Shown here: positions 1 to 12,535 of the stretch, in pieces
Position numbering within the stretch: position 1 is the first letter of the stretch
How the letters are laid out: each line of letters starts with the position of its first letter
Notes under the pieces: generated by a model
The model's database searches: none
What the model was told of the DNA's origin: nothing
What the model saw: only the letters and a program-made list of their open reading frames with translations
Translations under genes and position numbers: made by a program
Assembly (NCBI GenBank): GCA_015956445.1
Contig: WIUZ02000023.1
Span: 310,001-374,000 of the forward strand
Direction of reading: 5' to 3'
Source of the DNA: Thelephora terrestris
Lineage: Eukaryota > Basidiomycota > Agaricomycetes > Thelephorales > Thelephoraceae
Length of the DNA: 64,000 bases

Positions 1-14
1 CCTCTTCAACAATA

Positions 15-255
15 TGTATGATTGTCGTCAAGAACGGAAAGACCACAGGCACCACCGTGTGACACTCTGGCTCCATGTGGGTGGCCATGGCATAGTGATC
101 GACACGAGGGGCCGGGTTGCCGGGGTTGTCGGGCTGCTTCAATTGCCGGTGCCGCCGAAAAGATCAACGTCACGTGCCTCACTCCCTACCCGTGGATCGA
201 AGAGCAGATGAAGATGGAGTATCCTGACATCTTCCTCTACGAAATCGTCAACTAG
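15..255 (+). pseudogene. 3' remnant of trypsin-like fungal protein
   Basis: Three short stretches read like the tail of the basidiomycete family of degenerate trypsin-like proteins, but in different frames: VVKNGKTTGTTV near 30-60, IVIDTRGRVAGVV near 92-130, and AAEKINVTCLTPYPW to a terminal YEIVN ending with TAG at 253-255. In the family the first block is followed by about 80 residues before the second; here they are almost adjacent, so an internal segment seems lost. The 5' part lies outside the window. The family assignment is from memory of the motif order, and an ordinary spliced gene end that I mis-read is possible. Confidence 0.4.
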
Positions 256-539
256 GTTCGTCGTCTGGTAGCCTAGATGCAATGTGTCTGAGAGCATTAT
301 CCGATACATAAAACCTAAATAGCTGGTCGATATCTACCAATATGTTCTGGTGATGTTTGACTCAGCCTTTACCTCGTTCGACACAATTGATGTCACGCCA
401 GACGTGGGATTCTATTCAGCCTTGTATACAAAAATACACGAGCGAACGCCAAACCATGGGACCCGGAAGGAAAAACAGACTGGGTCAGTTCGGATGCCCA
501 ACGCATCTGTCGATTTCGACATCCCTCAAACCTTCAGCT

Positions 540-1863
540 TCAGACTTCATCACAGTGAAAGTCAACCGTTGCCACAGCTCCAGCAGCAGGCTCGCCAAGT
601 GCCTTTCCATCGCTCCCATGCATCGAGTTTACCATACGTCCGTCAGGGAGAGTCGCGCCGCTGCTCATTGACTCTCGTGGTTTCCTGACCATAAGCGAAC
701 CGGTGGTCCCGGAAATGGCATTGCTGTCCGCGAAGGCTCTCCGGTTGGCGACTCTTATGATGATGAGGAAGGGTGCGATGACCTGCCAGCCACGATCAGA
801 CAACGATGGCCAAAACTCGCGGTAAACCGCAGCACATACCTGAACGTTGGCGAGGAGCAGCAGGAAGGTATACTCGACGTAAACCCTGGCACCCCACGGT
901 GCGATAAACAATATCAAGGTAGCAGCGTAAAGGGCACAAGATTCGATAAGCATCGCGGCGACGGTCACGTGCGTTTGGCTACTTAGGGCCGGGGCCCCTC
1001 CCATATTTCGAATCTTCCTGTTGTGCAAAAACAACCGTGCGGCCATCATGAACGTCAGGAGGGCGTTTAGCGAAAGGGTGATCGAAAGCCATGAAATCTC
1101 GAAGTGACGTATGGCGTTAGAGTACCGGGCGGTGCTGTCTGGTCGGGCGACCTCGTAGTTGGTCGCTATACTCATCGCTGCATCGGAGAGGTTAGTCGAG
1201 AGTGTCGCTGCGGCCTTGAGGAGGGCTCGAGTACGGACCTACAGAGGCAAGGTACATCACACATGGGAAGGCGATGACCCAGAAATTCTTGGAATAGATA
1301 ACGTAGCAACGGTAGAGCTGTGTGAGTGGCTGGGGTTAGACACCTGGATAGCTACTTGGTAAGAAAACTCACTAAAAGGCCATCGGCCAACCAATTATTT
1401 AAGGAGAACAGGAAGTTGGGGATAATACTGATCGGTTTCGAGTAGAGGGTGAACTGGTATCCAAAAGGCCCTGGAGGCGCCACATTGCTTCCGGGGAACG
1501 CTCTGTTATCGACGTAGGAAACGGATTGAATATCGAGGTCCATCGCGATGAGCGTCGTAACAATCGAGAACATGGCCACGGTGTAGGCCACGAGTCCCCA
1601 CCTGATCCCCTCCATTGCGCGGTTGACGGGATTAAATAAGGCGCCCATACATTGGAAGAAGAGAACGATGACGACCCCTAGAGATACGGAATGACCGGAC
1701 CAGGTGAGGACAGGTAGACAGACTCCGGGTCGTTCGACGTACCGTAGAATATCGCACCGAGAAAGATTCCGGCAAAATTCTCCTTCTCTGCAACATACAG
1801 CCAGTGTGGGATCTGAGGAGCGTTAGGATTATTGGCCAAGGGCTCCCCTGAAGAATCGGCCAT
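540..1863 (-). CDS. Multi-helix (about seven TM) membrane protein, copy A
   Basis: A spliced minus-strand gene of the unnamed basidiomycete family of hydrophobic integral membrane proteins. The start at 1863 gives MADSSGEPLANNPNAPQIPH, followed by several hydrophobic segments: FAGIFLGAIFYG, a second exon in 1352-1648 (VAYTVAMFSIVTTLIAM), a short exon about 1250-1340 (CYVIYSKNFWVIAFP) and a long last exon with four more helices. A further intron of about 57 bp splits the last exon before VIAPFLIIIRVANRRA. The protein ends TVDFHCDEV at 540. The nearly parallel gene at 5674-7005 has the same exon pattern and ending, which supports the model. Function unknown; a receptor-like or transporter role would be a guess. 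Both copies are transcribed in the same direction around a quinone reductase gene. Confidence 0.85.
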
Positions 1864-2897
1864 GGCTCAGTTGCTTGCAGCTGGAGGAAGGGGTGTTGGC
1901 GAAGGAAGGGGGATCAGGGTGAAGGCAAAGGATCTTGGAGAGAAACGGACTGAACCGGGGTTATAAGTGTACGGTGGGATACAATTGTCAGCACCAGCGA
2001 GGAATATATCGTTGTTTCCATAAGAGCTGATTAGGGTGCAATATTGAGCAGTGGTGTGCGTTTATGAGTACCGATCCACAAACGAGGTGATCGCTTGTGC
2101 TCAGAGAGAACCAGTAAGGCCAACTTGTTGCTGGCTGTGTGCCCCAGCACTTTTCCGTCCCTTTTCTCTCCACTTTCACGTTATTTAAATTCCCTCTCTC
2201 AAATCGCACATGGCTCCCGGAATGGGCAGCATCAGACGTGGAATGCAGGCTCGTGGCTCACAACACCTCTTGGCACCCACTGGAATTTTACCTGGAGTGA
2301 ATATCTGTTGAGAATCAACTCGGTGTTGCGGTCAACGCTGCTCTGGGGATGACCACGTACATTTAGAGCGGCGTCCAACAGGAGCCGCGTTGTGGTTTGA
2401 CACTTCGGGGCACTTTGCAGGAAAGCTTACAGGTGGTCCAGAAATTGGGTTATCGACTTATCCTTTCCGAGGATGCGCCACGTCGAGCGAGCTTTCTCCA
2501 GACTTACCGTGATCCGGCGGATGAATAAAAATGAAACGGGCTCTTGCATCATCTCCTGTGGCGGCTCGCCGTCGGCGCTCCTCCGCTATGGGTTTCCGCT
2601 CTCCACGACCATCGCTCATGATCTGGTGGCAGTGGGCAACGCGGGCCATCCGATACCTCCTTTGGTCAACAGAATTCGCCCGTACCGCCATTCCCGTTGC
2701 TGGATGAGCTCAGGACATTGAAGGCGCTGAGAATTTCTTGGGCCTCTGACTCACATCCCTCAATCTCGTTCTCGTTGTGCTTCATGGGGTACAATTGGTA
2801 GTTTCGAGCTGGTCACCCAGCTGTTCCAATGTGTTTACTTCGTTGGTCACGTATGGTACAGGCAAGGCGTATAGTTCTTAGTTTAAATCTCCATTTT
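1864..2897. other. Intergenic, no gene seen
   Basis: About 1.0 kb between the 5' end of membrane protein copy A and the 3' end of the quinone oxidoreductase gene. Short open frames on both strands lack recognisable motifs or splice-linked continuations. The first 150 bp should hold the copy A promoter. Confidence 0.5.
1961..1966 (-). promoter_or_regulatory. TATA-like element of copy A
   Basis: TTATAA lies 98 bp upstream of the start codon. The paralogue copy B has the same hexamer in similar context 80 bp before its start, which is the main reason to take it seriously. Confidence 0.4.
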
Positions 2898-4117
2898 TCA
2901 ATCACCAATCTTTATGATCAATTTTCCCGTCGACTTTCCACGAGTCAAGTCGGTCTGGGCTTGCTGCACACCCTCCGCGGTAAAGGGATACTCGTGGAAG
3001 ATGTTGATCTTCACGATACCCTTATCCACGACATCGAAGAAGAGCTTAGAGTAGTGAGTGCCTTCCTCGGGAGTGACCATGTAGTTCCCAACTATCGGAC
3101 GGAGAAGTTTGATGTTTTTCTCCGAAAGTTTGAAGAGGGAGAATGGTGGGACCGGACCGGAAGCATTGCCGAAAGTGACGAGCGTTCCTTTCCTCTTCAA
3201 CAGCTTGAAGTTGTTGTCGAACCTGGATGCGGGGGTTTATGCATATGCACAGCTCATATGATCTGAACGAGACTTACGTGTCCTTTCCAACACCGTCAAA
3301 CACCGCATCCACTCCCACCCCATTCGTGATCTCCGCCACTCGTTGCACGGTATCCTCCTTCGTATACAGAATAACGTGATCCGCTCCATGAGACTTCGCG
3401 AGCTCAGCTTTACTCTCGATCGACGTCGTTCCAATCACAGTGGCTCCTTTGGATTTGGCATACTGAGTGGCGATAAGACCAAACCCTCCCGCGATGGTGT
3501 GGATGAAGACCGTGTCGCCCTTCTTGACTTCGTACGATTCGTTCATGAACGCAAGAACGGTCGTGGCTTGCAAGAAACCAGCGGCACCGGTTCGCGTGTC
3601 GATGCCCGAGTCGGGTGGGATGGGGAAAATCTTGTCCCAAGGAATGGCGACATATTCTGCGTCGGTGCCCCTAGCGTTCTGGGTAGATTAGATAAGATAA
3701 CCTGTTCGGACTCTAAAAGCTACGCTTTGAACGTACGGCGATGGCCTTGGCTCCGACAGCATAACATCTTGCCTTGTACTCTGGGTGGTTCAATATGGCT
3801 GGGTCGGTGGGGAGCGCGACGATCACCCCAGCAGCTTCCGATCCCACGATTGCGGGGAGTGGGACGGGATAGAGTCCACTCCTAAAGTAGGTGTCGATGA
3901 AGTTGACGCCGGCGTACTCAACCTACCCTCACAATAATGAGCGAACAAGACAGATAATTAGATATCGGTACGGAGGCCCTATGGTCCTGGCACACACCTT
4001 GAGTATGATATCTCCAGCGCCTTGCTGGGGATAAGCTTGTTCCGTCTTTTCAATCACATCAACGCCCCCCGTCTTGGAGAACGTGATGGCTTTTACGGTG
4101 GTCGGGGAGTGGGACAT
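2898..4117 (-). CDS. ZTA1: NADPH:quinone oxidoreductase (zeta-crystallin/ZTA1 type)
   Basis: Medium-chain dehydrogenase/reductase that reduces quinones with NADPH in the cytosol. The start at 4117 gives MSHSPTTVKAITFSKTGGVD. A second exon carries EYAGVNFIDTYFRSGLYPVP, which fits the substrate pocket of quinone reductases, and GSEAAGV. An intron (donor GTACGT) near 3680-3735 precedes NARGTDAEYVAIP. The Rossmann part has the NADPH loop IAGGFGLIATQYAK, then GADHVILYTKED and VDAVFDGVGKDT; a last intron near 3200-3280 precedes LLKRKGTLVTFGNASG. The C-terminus is LTRGKSTGKLIIKIGD. No zinc-ligand cysteine cluster is visible, as expected for zinc-free QORs. About 330 residues, normal for the family. 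All frames stay open, so the gene looks functional. Confidence 0.93.
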
Positions 4118-5673
4118 GGTTTCGCGGGGCCAGGGGGTCTGGAACGAGAGAGATTAACGCTTCCTTATATACGTCTGCGGAAATAGAACATGGTGGCAAC
4201 TTAAGTTAGATGACCCCTGATGACACCTCTCACGATCCCCCCGAATCCCCGCCACGTGCATTCATGTCAGCTTGTGACTTCGTCATCTTACCACTGGTTC
4301 TCGCCTTACATCACCTCATCAACACCACTGGAACTTTCCGGAACACCATGGCTCCTAGTAAGTAAGGCACTTAGAACGCGAGTCGGTCAACCCCAAATCA
4401 ACCCCCTCTGCCAAGACGGACTGGCAGTCAGCTTTCCCACGATCGCCGCGTTTCTTATCTGTGCTTCAGGCCAATCTCTCTAAGCACGCAAACGATTTCC
4501 ACTCCAACCAGGTTCAGTTCACCGTCTGACTTGATACGTGGGGTGTCATATCCCGATTGAATCACTTGATTTTGCGTTCTGAGTCTGGACGAAAAATCGT
4601 GCGTTCGTCCACTCAACCTAATCACTTCCCACTCAGAAGTGGATTCCTTACAGGCCGCTACTATGTTGACTGACCACCTTCGAGTGATGTCGGAATGATA
4701 TACTGAATCTATGCCGCAAAAAGCTCTCGATGACTTTGAGGAAGGAATCTCCCATAGGCCCGTCCAAGGGTACTCAAAGAGGAACTCCGTCAATAACCAC
4801 AAGATTGTGGGCGGTGTGAAGAGTAGGGACCATCAACAAAACCGTCGGGTCGCTGTGAGCATCTGCGGTTTCGTGGCAACCTCACAGCACCCTTAAACGC
4901 CCGACCCAGCACCACAACAGTCGGACGATTTTGCCGATGCACCCCTCGATGGGCCCGATAATTCCAGCTTGCTTGACGCGACTGGTACTTTGTTCAGCAC
5001 CGGTAAGTGTAAAGGGAAACGCTGGGTAACCACCTATTCGACCTTGAGACGGGTTTGTTGTGTGCAACCACCTTGACACCAAGCCCCTCTCAGTCTTCAA
5101 GAGTCCGATATGTTTCTCCTCGGTTTCCGAGATGAAGGACGGGTACTCGACCTGGATTGCGGAGATTGGGTGTAACTCCCCGATCGGAGGAGTGAGATTC
5201 GGGTTCCCGCTCTAGCGATGACATTTCATTGACGGAGTCATCCAGGGTCTTATGCATACATTGAGGCTGTACGAAATTAACGGGGGTGCCGAGGGGGACG
5301 GAAAGACCGAAGAAAAGGGAATGAAACAGGGTTGCGTGATCCAACGAATCAACATCTAGGGTCTGTGGGGCTCTGCGGCGATCGTGTGCCACCGGACCGC
5401 TCATCAGCGCTGAAGCGCCAATGATCATCTGCATAATGGCGGGGTCGGCAACGAGGCGAGTTTATATCCAGCCGCTCATGTAATTCACGATAGGGAGAGA
5501 AGAACCCAAGCCATGAGCCAAATGGGGGAGCTGAATGAATTGACTTTAACCAAAAGCTAGATAATACATGAGCAAACGCCAAATCCGCAGGAGCTGGAAC
5601 AGAAGAACTAGTTCCGAAGATGCTGAGGTGCTCAACGCACCCGCTGATCTCAACACCCCTCAGATATTCAACT
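4118..5673. other. Intergenic, no confident gene
   Basis: About 1.55 kb between the quinone reductase start and the 3' end of membrane protein copy B. There are isolated open stretches (for example minus strand 5090-5434 and plus strand about 4890-5010, the latter ending at a good GTAAGT donor), but I could not link them into a gene or recognise a family. The 5560-5673 part resembles sequence downstream of copy A (a shared block around gcaaacgccaaa), so the duplicated segment extends beyond the coding region. Confidence 0.45.
4164..4171 (-). promoter_or_regulatory. TATA box of quinone oxidoreductase gene
   Basis: TATATAAG on the minus strand about 50 bp upstream of the ATG at 4117, a plausible core-promoter position. 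Confidence 0.5.
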
Positions 5674-7005
5674 CTAGACCTCATCGCGGTGGAAGTCAAT
5701 CGTCTTCACCACACCAATACTCAGCTCGCCGTGGTACTTTCCATTGCCCCTGTCCCTTGATTCCATCGGATATCCATCAGGAAGGGTTCTGCCACTGCCC
5801 GTGAATTCCCGTTGACTCCTAACATTATACGAACCCGCGGTCACGGAAAGGGTATCGTCGCCCGAGAAAGCTCTCCGGTTGGCGACTCTTATAATTATGA
5901 GGAACGGTGCAATGACCTGTTAAAGCGATTAGACAACGATGCGCAAGACTCGGAAAGCGCTAGGTGGATGTAAAACACAGCACGAACCTGGGCGTCTGCG
6001 AGGAGCGGCAAGAAAATGTACTCGACGTAACCCTTGGTACCCCACGGCACGATATATAGTAACAAGGTAACAGCGTAAAGGGCACAAGACTCGATGAGCA
6101 TCGTGGCGACAGTCATGTGCGCCCGGCTGGTCAGGACTGACGTCTCTGAGATATTCTGCAGCTTCCTGTTGTGTAGGAATAATCGTGCAGAAATCATGAG
6201 CGTCAGGAAGACGTTCAGTGAAAGGGTGATCGAAAAGTATGAGATGCCAAAGCGGTATATGGCGAAAGATTTTAGGGCGATGCTTTCCGGTCGGGCGAGC
6301 TCGTAGTCGGTTGCGATGCCCATTGCTATATCGGTGGCATTAGACGGGGTTACCGCTGCGGACATCAGGGTTTGAGTACATACCTACAGAGGCAAGGTAC
6401 ATCAGGCACGGGAAGGCGATGACCCAGAAGTTCTTGGAATAAATAATGTAGCAACGATAGAGCTATGGGAATGGGCTACGTTAGACACCTGGATGTTTCA
6501 CTGGGAACAGAGCCTACCAAAAGACCATCGGCTAACCAATTATTCAAGAGGAACATAAAATTTGGAATAAAACTGATCGGTTTCGAGTAGAGGGTGAACT
6601 GGTATCCAAAAGGCCCTGGAGGTGCCGCATCGCTTCCAGGGAACGCTCGGTTATCGACGTAGGAAATTGATTGGATGTTGAGGTTCATCGCGACGAATGT
6701 CGTGACGATCGAGAACATAACTGCGGTGTAGATCACGAATCCCCACCTGATCCCCTGCATCGTGCGATTGACGGGATCAAATAAGGCGCTCATACATTGG
6801 AAGAACAGAACGATGATGACACCTAGAATTACGGATTGAAGAGACCAGGTGAGCACTGATATATAGGTAGGTAGTTCGACGTACCGTAGAATATAGCACC
6901 GAGGAGAAATCCTGCAAAATTTTCCTTCTCGGCAGTATACAACCAGTACGGGATTTGGGGTGCATTCGGATTACTGGACCAGGGCTTCTCCGAAGGCTCA
7001 GACAT
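5674..7005 (-). CDS. Multi-helix (about seven TM) membrane protein, copy B
   Basis: Paralogue of the gene at 540-1863, same strand and same exon pattern. The start at 7005 gives MSEPSEKPWSSNPNAPQIPY. Later exons hold VIYTAVMFSIVTTFVAMNL and YVDNRAFPGSDAAPPGPFG, then the MGIATDYELARPESIALK segment. The last intron, about 70 bp ending in CTTTAACAG, leads to VIAPFLIIIRVANRRAFSG and the end KTIDFHRDEV. Reading the unspliced frame would end the protein early near 5895, so the splice is needed to see the full C-terminus. Differences from copy A are spread along the gene and the frame is kept, which suggests both copies are under selection. Function unknown. Confidence 0.83.
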
Positions 7006-8481
7006 TGCTCATAGGGAAGAGATTTAGCGAAGGGAGGGGGGAGATTGGGGTGAAGGGAAAAGATCTCGGAGACAAGTAGAGCAGTTATAAGCACCCCATG
7101 AGTCCAATTGAAGGGTGACCCGGTACATGTAATGGGCGGTGCCACCAGTGACGCCGGTGACATACGATCGCTCGCCCTAGCGGCAACCTCGGACGGGATG
7201 GTCGGAAATAAGCGTCCCCTCTGCTTCGTGCGTTTCCCGTATGATACGGTCCCGTGTTACCGCCCGGTTTTGATTGCTTGGCCTCCGGGGTTTGCCGGAC
7301 GAGAACCTTCTGAATCATCTGTCGGATGTTGCCCCTGGTAGGGATCTATGTACATAAGACGCCCCGACCGTTTATACGGGGTCCGTAGTTGAGGGTTCGG
7401 GAATAACCACCATTGAAAGCGCCACCTTCTCACCAAGGTGAGATAAGAGCTGGAAAGGGCGTGATCGGACGGTGATGCCAATACATATGCACGAACCCAC
7501 GAGCGAGGTGATCACCTCGGCGACGCGGGAGCAATGTCAAACAGATGAAATTTCCACACTCCTCCCTATCGCCTCGCAGTCTAATCTGTAACTTTGAGCA
7601 CTCATTGGTCGTCTTCACCGAGTCTCGTTCGCATTCTGGGGTTCGTCGGATCTTGTCGACGTGCCATCAACAAGTCATGGAAGTTCTGATACTCACGCAC
7701 TGGTGATCGAGGCGTAGAACCATGAGGTAAGTCGTCACGAGCTGCGAGGCCTTGAGGGAGTATAAGGGGTTACCGGCCCTTGCCAGAGAAGCACTATTTT
7801 CCTGGGCGGCGCTTCGGACAGGGGTACGTATTGCGATAGAGGCGCTCACAATCGATTGCCAGACTTTCCACAATTCGCTGATGCCTTTTATACCACTTAG
7901 GATGAGTCTGGACCCCTGCGCATGAAGTCGATCGGTTCGAGGGCCCATACATTGGACGAGGGAAGATTCCTGAAGGTGAAATTCCAGCGGTTCAGAGGTG
8001 CTTTCTGATGCTTGGCGTAAGCGCCGTGCGCGAGGGCAGCTTTCGTAAATCGAAGTGAGTAACAAGAGCATTCGACGTCCGATCGTGACAGCGTTGGCCG
8101 CTTCTAGGGACAACCAGGTACACGCCACTTACATGTGTCATAAGCGGCGTTCGATTGAAGCCGTACTGTGCCCCGGTTACAGGGCCCAGGATACGGGAGA
8201 CCCTACTCAAAGGTTGTTCAGTGAGGAGTTGACCATTTCGGACACAGAATACATCCGATGAGTTGTGATGTGATCGAGGACCATCCTCTAGAACGGACGT
8301 CACGATCAGACGAACGAAGTACGATCGTGCAGCTCAAGGTAGATAGGGCAGGGGAGGGGTTGAACGTACGATAACCTAAATTACCATCAGTCATGCAGAG
8401 ACGGGGGCTCGTTACAAGCACATTCCTACTTAGGGCCGAGAGAGTGCTTAGCAGACTGCAGACATCACATTGAACGCAGTG
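7006..8481. other. Intergenic, possible unidentified minus-strand exon
   Basis: About 1.5 kb upstream of copy B. A 153-codon minus-strand frame at 7667-8128 and an overlapping one at 7992-8303 are the longest open stretches, but neither has a motif I know and I found no convincing splice partners. The right end should contain the 3' UTR of PRP40. Confidence 0.4.
7085..7090 (-). promoter_or_regulatory. TATA-like element of copy B
   Basis: TTATAA 80 bp upstream of the start at 7005, matching the position and context of the hexamer before copy A. Confidence 0.4.
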
Positions 8482-11437
8482 TCATATCTCTCCCTCCTCT
8501 GGTGTATCTTCCCTCTCAGGTGCGTCATCCTTGGGCGGCTCGCCATCCGGAACGTGTGTGTGTTTAAACCTCGCCCTCTGCGGTCCTTGAGCAACCAAGA
8601 AGGCGAGCAATGGAAGGGAGAGTTCTCACCTTTTCACTTCTTTCATCGCGTTCCTCCGTGGCCGGCCGATCCCTTTTGCTCCCACTCTCATCTCTACGGT
8701 CCTCGTCCCAATGTTTGCTGTACCTCCTCCTGTCATCCCTGTCGTGATCTTTGTAATGTTTCGACGACCGATGACCATAATCCCGGTCCCTATGGTCCCT
8801 TGAGGACCTATGACCGTCCTCGTGATCATCTCGTCGATGATACTTCCCCCCTCGACTATCGTAGTCTCGGTCTCTCTCCCGTTCACGGTCGCGGTCACGA
8901 TCCCGGTCCCTTTCCCTCTCCTTCTCACGGTGATCACGACTACGGTCACGATCTCGTTCGCGCTCGCGGTCCCCTCGATCCTTACTGTCTCTATCTTTGT
9001 CCTCCTTTTCCTTTGCCGGCTCCTTGCGTTTACGGCTAGTGGTGGACCCACCGTCCTCTGAAGCTTCCTTTTCGCGAAGACGTTCCTTTTGTCGCTTGAC
9101 AAATTTGGAGAAGGCGGCCCTACGGGCTTCTTCGTCTTCGAGAGCCTTATACTCGTTCAAGTTCTCAAAGAGCGGTACAGCCTGGAGAGTGATTAGACAA
9201 GACCATGGCCAATCAACTGTGTGTTCTTACCTCCTCGTAGGATAGGTTGATATCTAGGGGTTCCGGTAGCTTTTTCAAGGCATACCTCAGGTCGTCTTGG
9301 AGATGCCTGAGCTTCCTTTCGGCTCTCCGTTTTTCGTCCGCGGTTTGTTTCAGCACTTTTTCGTGTAACTTTCCAGTATATTATTCAGTACCACGTCAGG
9401 CAGGGGAAAGGATGAGAGAGCTCACAGCACGGAAGACATTAGACAATTCCTTGTCAGTCAAACCTTTGACTTGTTCGTCGGTATCAGCCTTGACAACCTC
9501 CAAGAATTCCTTTGTTGTGGTCTCGGTTACGACCTTGAATGCGACCGCTCCACCGTCCACCTCCATACCATCACCGGATTTATGTTTTTCGTTGTATCGC
9601 CTGATGGCACCTTCTACAATTTCGATCTTGCCTTCCAGCTTCTGATCCATAGTGTCGACAACATCCCAAAAGAGTTCCAATGGCCCAGAACCGGGGTTTC
9701 CGAGAATGTTGATGTAACGTTCGTCGTCCTTGAACAGCGGATAGACAGCCTTCCACTTTGCGCCGGCTTTGATATGACCCTGATCGGCGAGTTCTTGTAG
9801 AAGTGCCTGAAATCGTCATGAGTGTGACCAGGGAGTGCGAAATCAAAGTCACGCATACCTTGAACCCCTCTCTCGCCTTCCTTTCCTTCCTGTTCTTCTC
9901 CACCTGCGCCCTCCTCGTCTGCTCCTCGAATTCTCTCTCACGCACTCGACTGTAGTCCTCGAAAGCGAGTAGGATATCCAAAGTAGGAAGCTTCTGTATC
10001 TCGGGGTCTGCCTTCCAAACCTCCGATTCGAGTACCATCGAATGGGCGGTCCGCCATTTCGTCAACACGTCAACTTGCAGTTCCTTAAACAGATTTACGA
10101 GCTTTCCAATGCTCCGGGAGCGAGATGCTCGGCTCTCTTGCTACAAAAAAGGTGCAAAGAGAGATTAAGCCGTGCTGTGGTTGGGTAATCTCAATGGACA
10201 GGGAACGTACCATTTCTCGTTGTTTTAACTCCGAGACATGCTCCTCGAATATCAGTCTCCTTTCAGACTCGATCTTGGCCTGCTGCCAGATAGGATGCTG
10301 TGCAAAGAGCTTGTCGGCAGTGGGGAATGTCGTGTAGTGATTAACGTTTGGGTTTCCTTTGAGTAGGTTTCGAATGGAAGGTCGAAGTTTCGCCAGCCTG
10401 GCTTCTCTCTCCTCTTGCTCTTTGGCTTTCAAGCCGTCGGTGTACTATGAAAAATCCGCAACAACTAGTTAGTAAACGCCCATGACGGCGAAAATGCGCG
10501 GTTGGGAGTAATTACCTTCTGCCACGCAGCCTTTTTCTCAGCTAACGTGTTTAACGCCTTGTACAATGGGTCCGTGATAATCGCGCGCATTGTCTGATCC
10601 CATGTCCAGTTCGCATCGATGCCCGCCTTTCTAAGCAAATGAAAAAACGCTTTCTCGCCCTCTTCCACGGTCGCAAATCCGTTATGTGGTATGACGGGGT
10701 CGTCTGGGAGATTGGGTCTGGCTGGAAGGGACGAAATTGGCAGAGACCCAGGGATGATCAGGGCTGTAGATAAGTCTCCCGGTGTGGACTGTAAAGGGCT
10801 CGTGATGGCTAGAGCGGTTTGAGGTTGACCGGCTGCACCTGGGCCCTCTGCGATGGCCAGTGGCTGACCGGATTGCCTAGCACCATGCGACAAACTGTAA
10901 GATGGTGGCCCGCGGACGACGATGTGAGGTAGACGTACGGAATCGTTGCACCTGCGCCATCTCTCTCAACGTTCTCTAGCAACAACAGAAGCTCTTCTGG
11001 CATTTCCCATTTTGATACTTTTGTCTCGACCTTGAAAGAAGGTCAAGCGTGGCGCACCAAAGTGACGAATATAGTATACGCACGTTATGGAAATATTTCT
11101 TCCCGCCAGAAAAATACTCCCTCCACGAGGTCTGCGCGAGTGCGCGCTGCACAAATCATTCAGTACTCGTCCTTTGTTGAGAACTACTTTTGTTCCCCAA
11201 ACGCACCTCAAACGGGGTTTTTAGTTCTACACAAACCACAGAGTGGGGTCAGGATACGACAAAGTCGGGCCAGATAATCCGGTGACTAACCTTCAGGTTT
11301 CTCCCAGACGCTCTCCTTAGTCGTCGGGTTATACCAGTATGTCCGACCCTCGGGATTCCTGTGCTCCGTCTGTTCAATGAAGAGGTTAGCTCAGGGCCAT
11401 GGGCTGTAGGGGCGAAAGGTGTGAATACCCAATTCAT
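8482..11437 (-). CDS. PRP40: Pre-mRNA splicing factor PRP40 (WW and FF domains)
   Basis: U1 snRNP-associated factor that bridges the 5' splice site and branch point during early spliceosome assembly in the nucleus. The start at 11437 encodes only MNW before the first intron; the next exon gives [20 protein letters not shown] and VWEKPE, a complete first WW domain. A small exon near 11085-11125 ([16 protein letters not shown]) plus [14 protein letters not shown] forms the second WW. After a Pro/Ala-rich linker come FF domains, e.g. [67 protein letters not shown] and [16 protein letters not shown]. The tail is a long alternating Arg/Asp-Glu stretch (about 8690-9030). A last intron (donor GTGAGA) leads to [15 protein letters not shown] and TGA at 8482-8484. 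About ten exons, all in frame. Confidence 0.93.
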
Positions 11438-12503
11438 GATCGTGTCCGCGTCGGTGGTGGCTGGGCAGAAGGAAAGGGCTCCAAAACTTTCTCACGCTTG
11501 GTCATTTTTGATCTTCAAACCGCGCAAGGGCGTTCGCAGCGAGGAAAAAAGACAATCTGCAAAGTCCGCGGCATCAACTTCCTCACGTACATCACAGTGC
11601 GTTTACCAGGTGTCTCAACCTAGGCGTAACTAGCTGAGATGATTAATTGCTGATAGCTCAGATGGTTTTCCTTTTCGGCTAGGTTGCCGGCTCTTCATTC
11701 TCGACTCCACGAAGAAGTGGTTTCCTACCCCCAGGTCCTCTCGCCAGCAGCCAGCTCTACTTGCGTTGAAAGCCCTTCGAATCTCTTTATTATGGAAATC
11801 GTATCCAAAGTGACATTACCTTCCAGGTGAAGCGAGGTTCTGTGCTTTCAAAGCCGCCTTTTCCACCGATCGGAAGGCGCACCTGAAGGCTCGTATACCC
11901 AAGTTAGTTACTAAAAAATCTGACTGGCCGCGAAGGGTGAACCCCTTTGAACTTGTGACTGAGGTGCGGCGGAGTATTGTTCAAAGCGGTCAAACTCGTT
12001 GTAATCCGAACACGCTCACGAGAACACACGCAGGAGATGAACTAATCCACTGCCAATTTCCCTATCCTCCTCGGCTGGAATCCTCGTGGTTTCTTCTTAC
12101 TGGCGACAGACCTTCGCACCGCTTCAGTGTACGACTGTAAATGTCACCATTGGCTCGCTCAGCTTCCGAGTACTCAGCCCCATGGAAGCCGCCGTGAGGC
12201 GGCAACACTCAGAACGGGGACGGAAGGGACAACGGTTTGTTTTGCACGAGAGACAGAGAGACAGAGAAAGGTATCCTACTGTAATCGAGGTCGAATACTG
12301 TTTATATACTGTACTGTAATTCAACATGAACATAATGACGTCGTAATCATGGGAGCATGATTACACCCCAGCAGGAAGCGAATTTTATGGTTGCCTCCTG
12401 CTTAGAGGTTGGGTGAGACGAACAGGGACTGGAGTGGAGAATATCGTGGCTTATTGCATCGTGAACTCTCAGTGGCTGTCGTTCTGGCGTTAGATGAGTG
12501 ACC
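11438..12503. other. Intergenic, PRP40 upstream region
   Basis: No gene recognised. The first few hundred bases should contain the PRP40 promoter. Short frames near 12100-12350 carry no motif and are not conserved-looking. Confidence 0.5.
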
Positions 12504-12505
12504 TA

Positions 12506-12535
12506 TGGTGCCAATCACCTAAAGACCACTACTTT
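12506..12535 (+). repeat. Left terminal inverted repeat
   Basis: Pairs with 13779-13808 on the opposite strand; about 24 of 30 positions agree. Confidence 0.65.

Noticed and set aside
4338-4530. ATGGCTCCTA followed by a good GTAAGTAAG donor, like the start of a small ribosomal protein gene
   Set aside because: No acceptor gives a frame longer than about 20 codons or a recognisable protein.
5090-5434. 114-codon minus-strand frame downstream of copy B
   Set aside because: No motif, no splice partners, no similarity to neighbours that I can see.
7667-8421. Overlapping minus-strand frames that might be exons of a gene
   Set aside because: Could not link them by plausible introns or assign a family.
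8470-9061. Plus-strand and other minus-frame ORFs opposite the PRP40 tail
   Set aside because: Shadows of the repetitive Arg/Asp codons of the PRP40 C-terminus.
11640-11720. tRNA-like box A (TAGCTCAGATGG) followed by a weak box B-like sequence
   Set aside because: The D-stem partner, anticodon arm and acceptor stem cannot be formed, and box B deviates at key positions.
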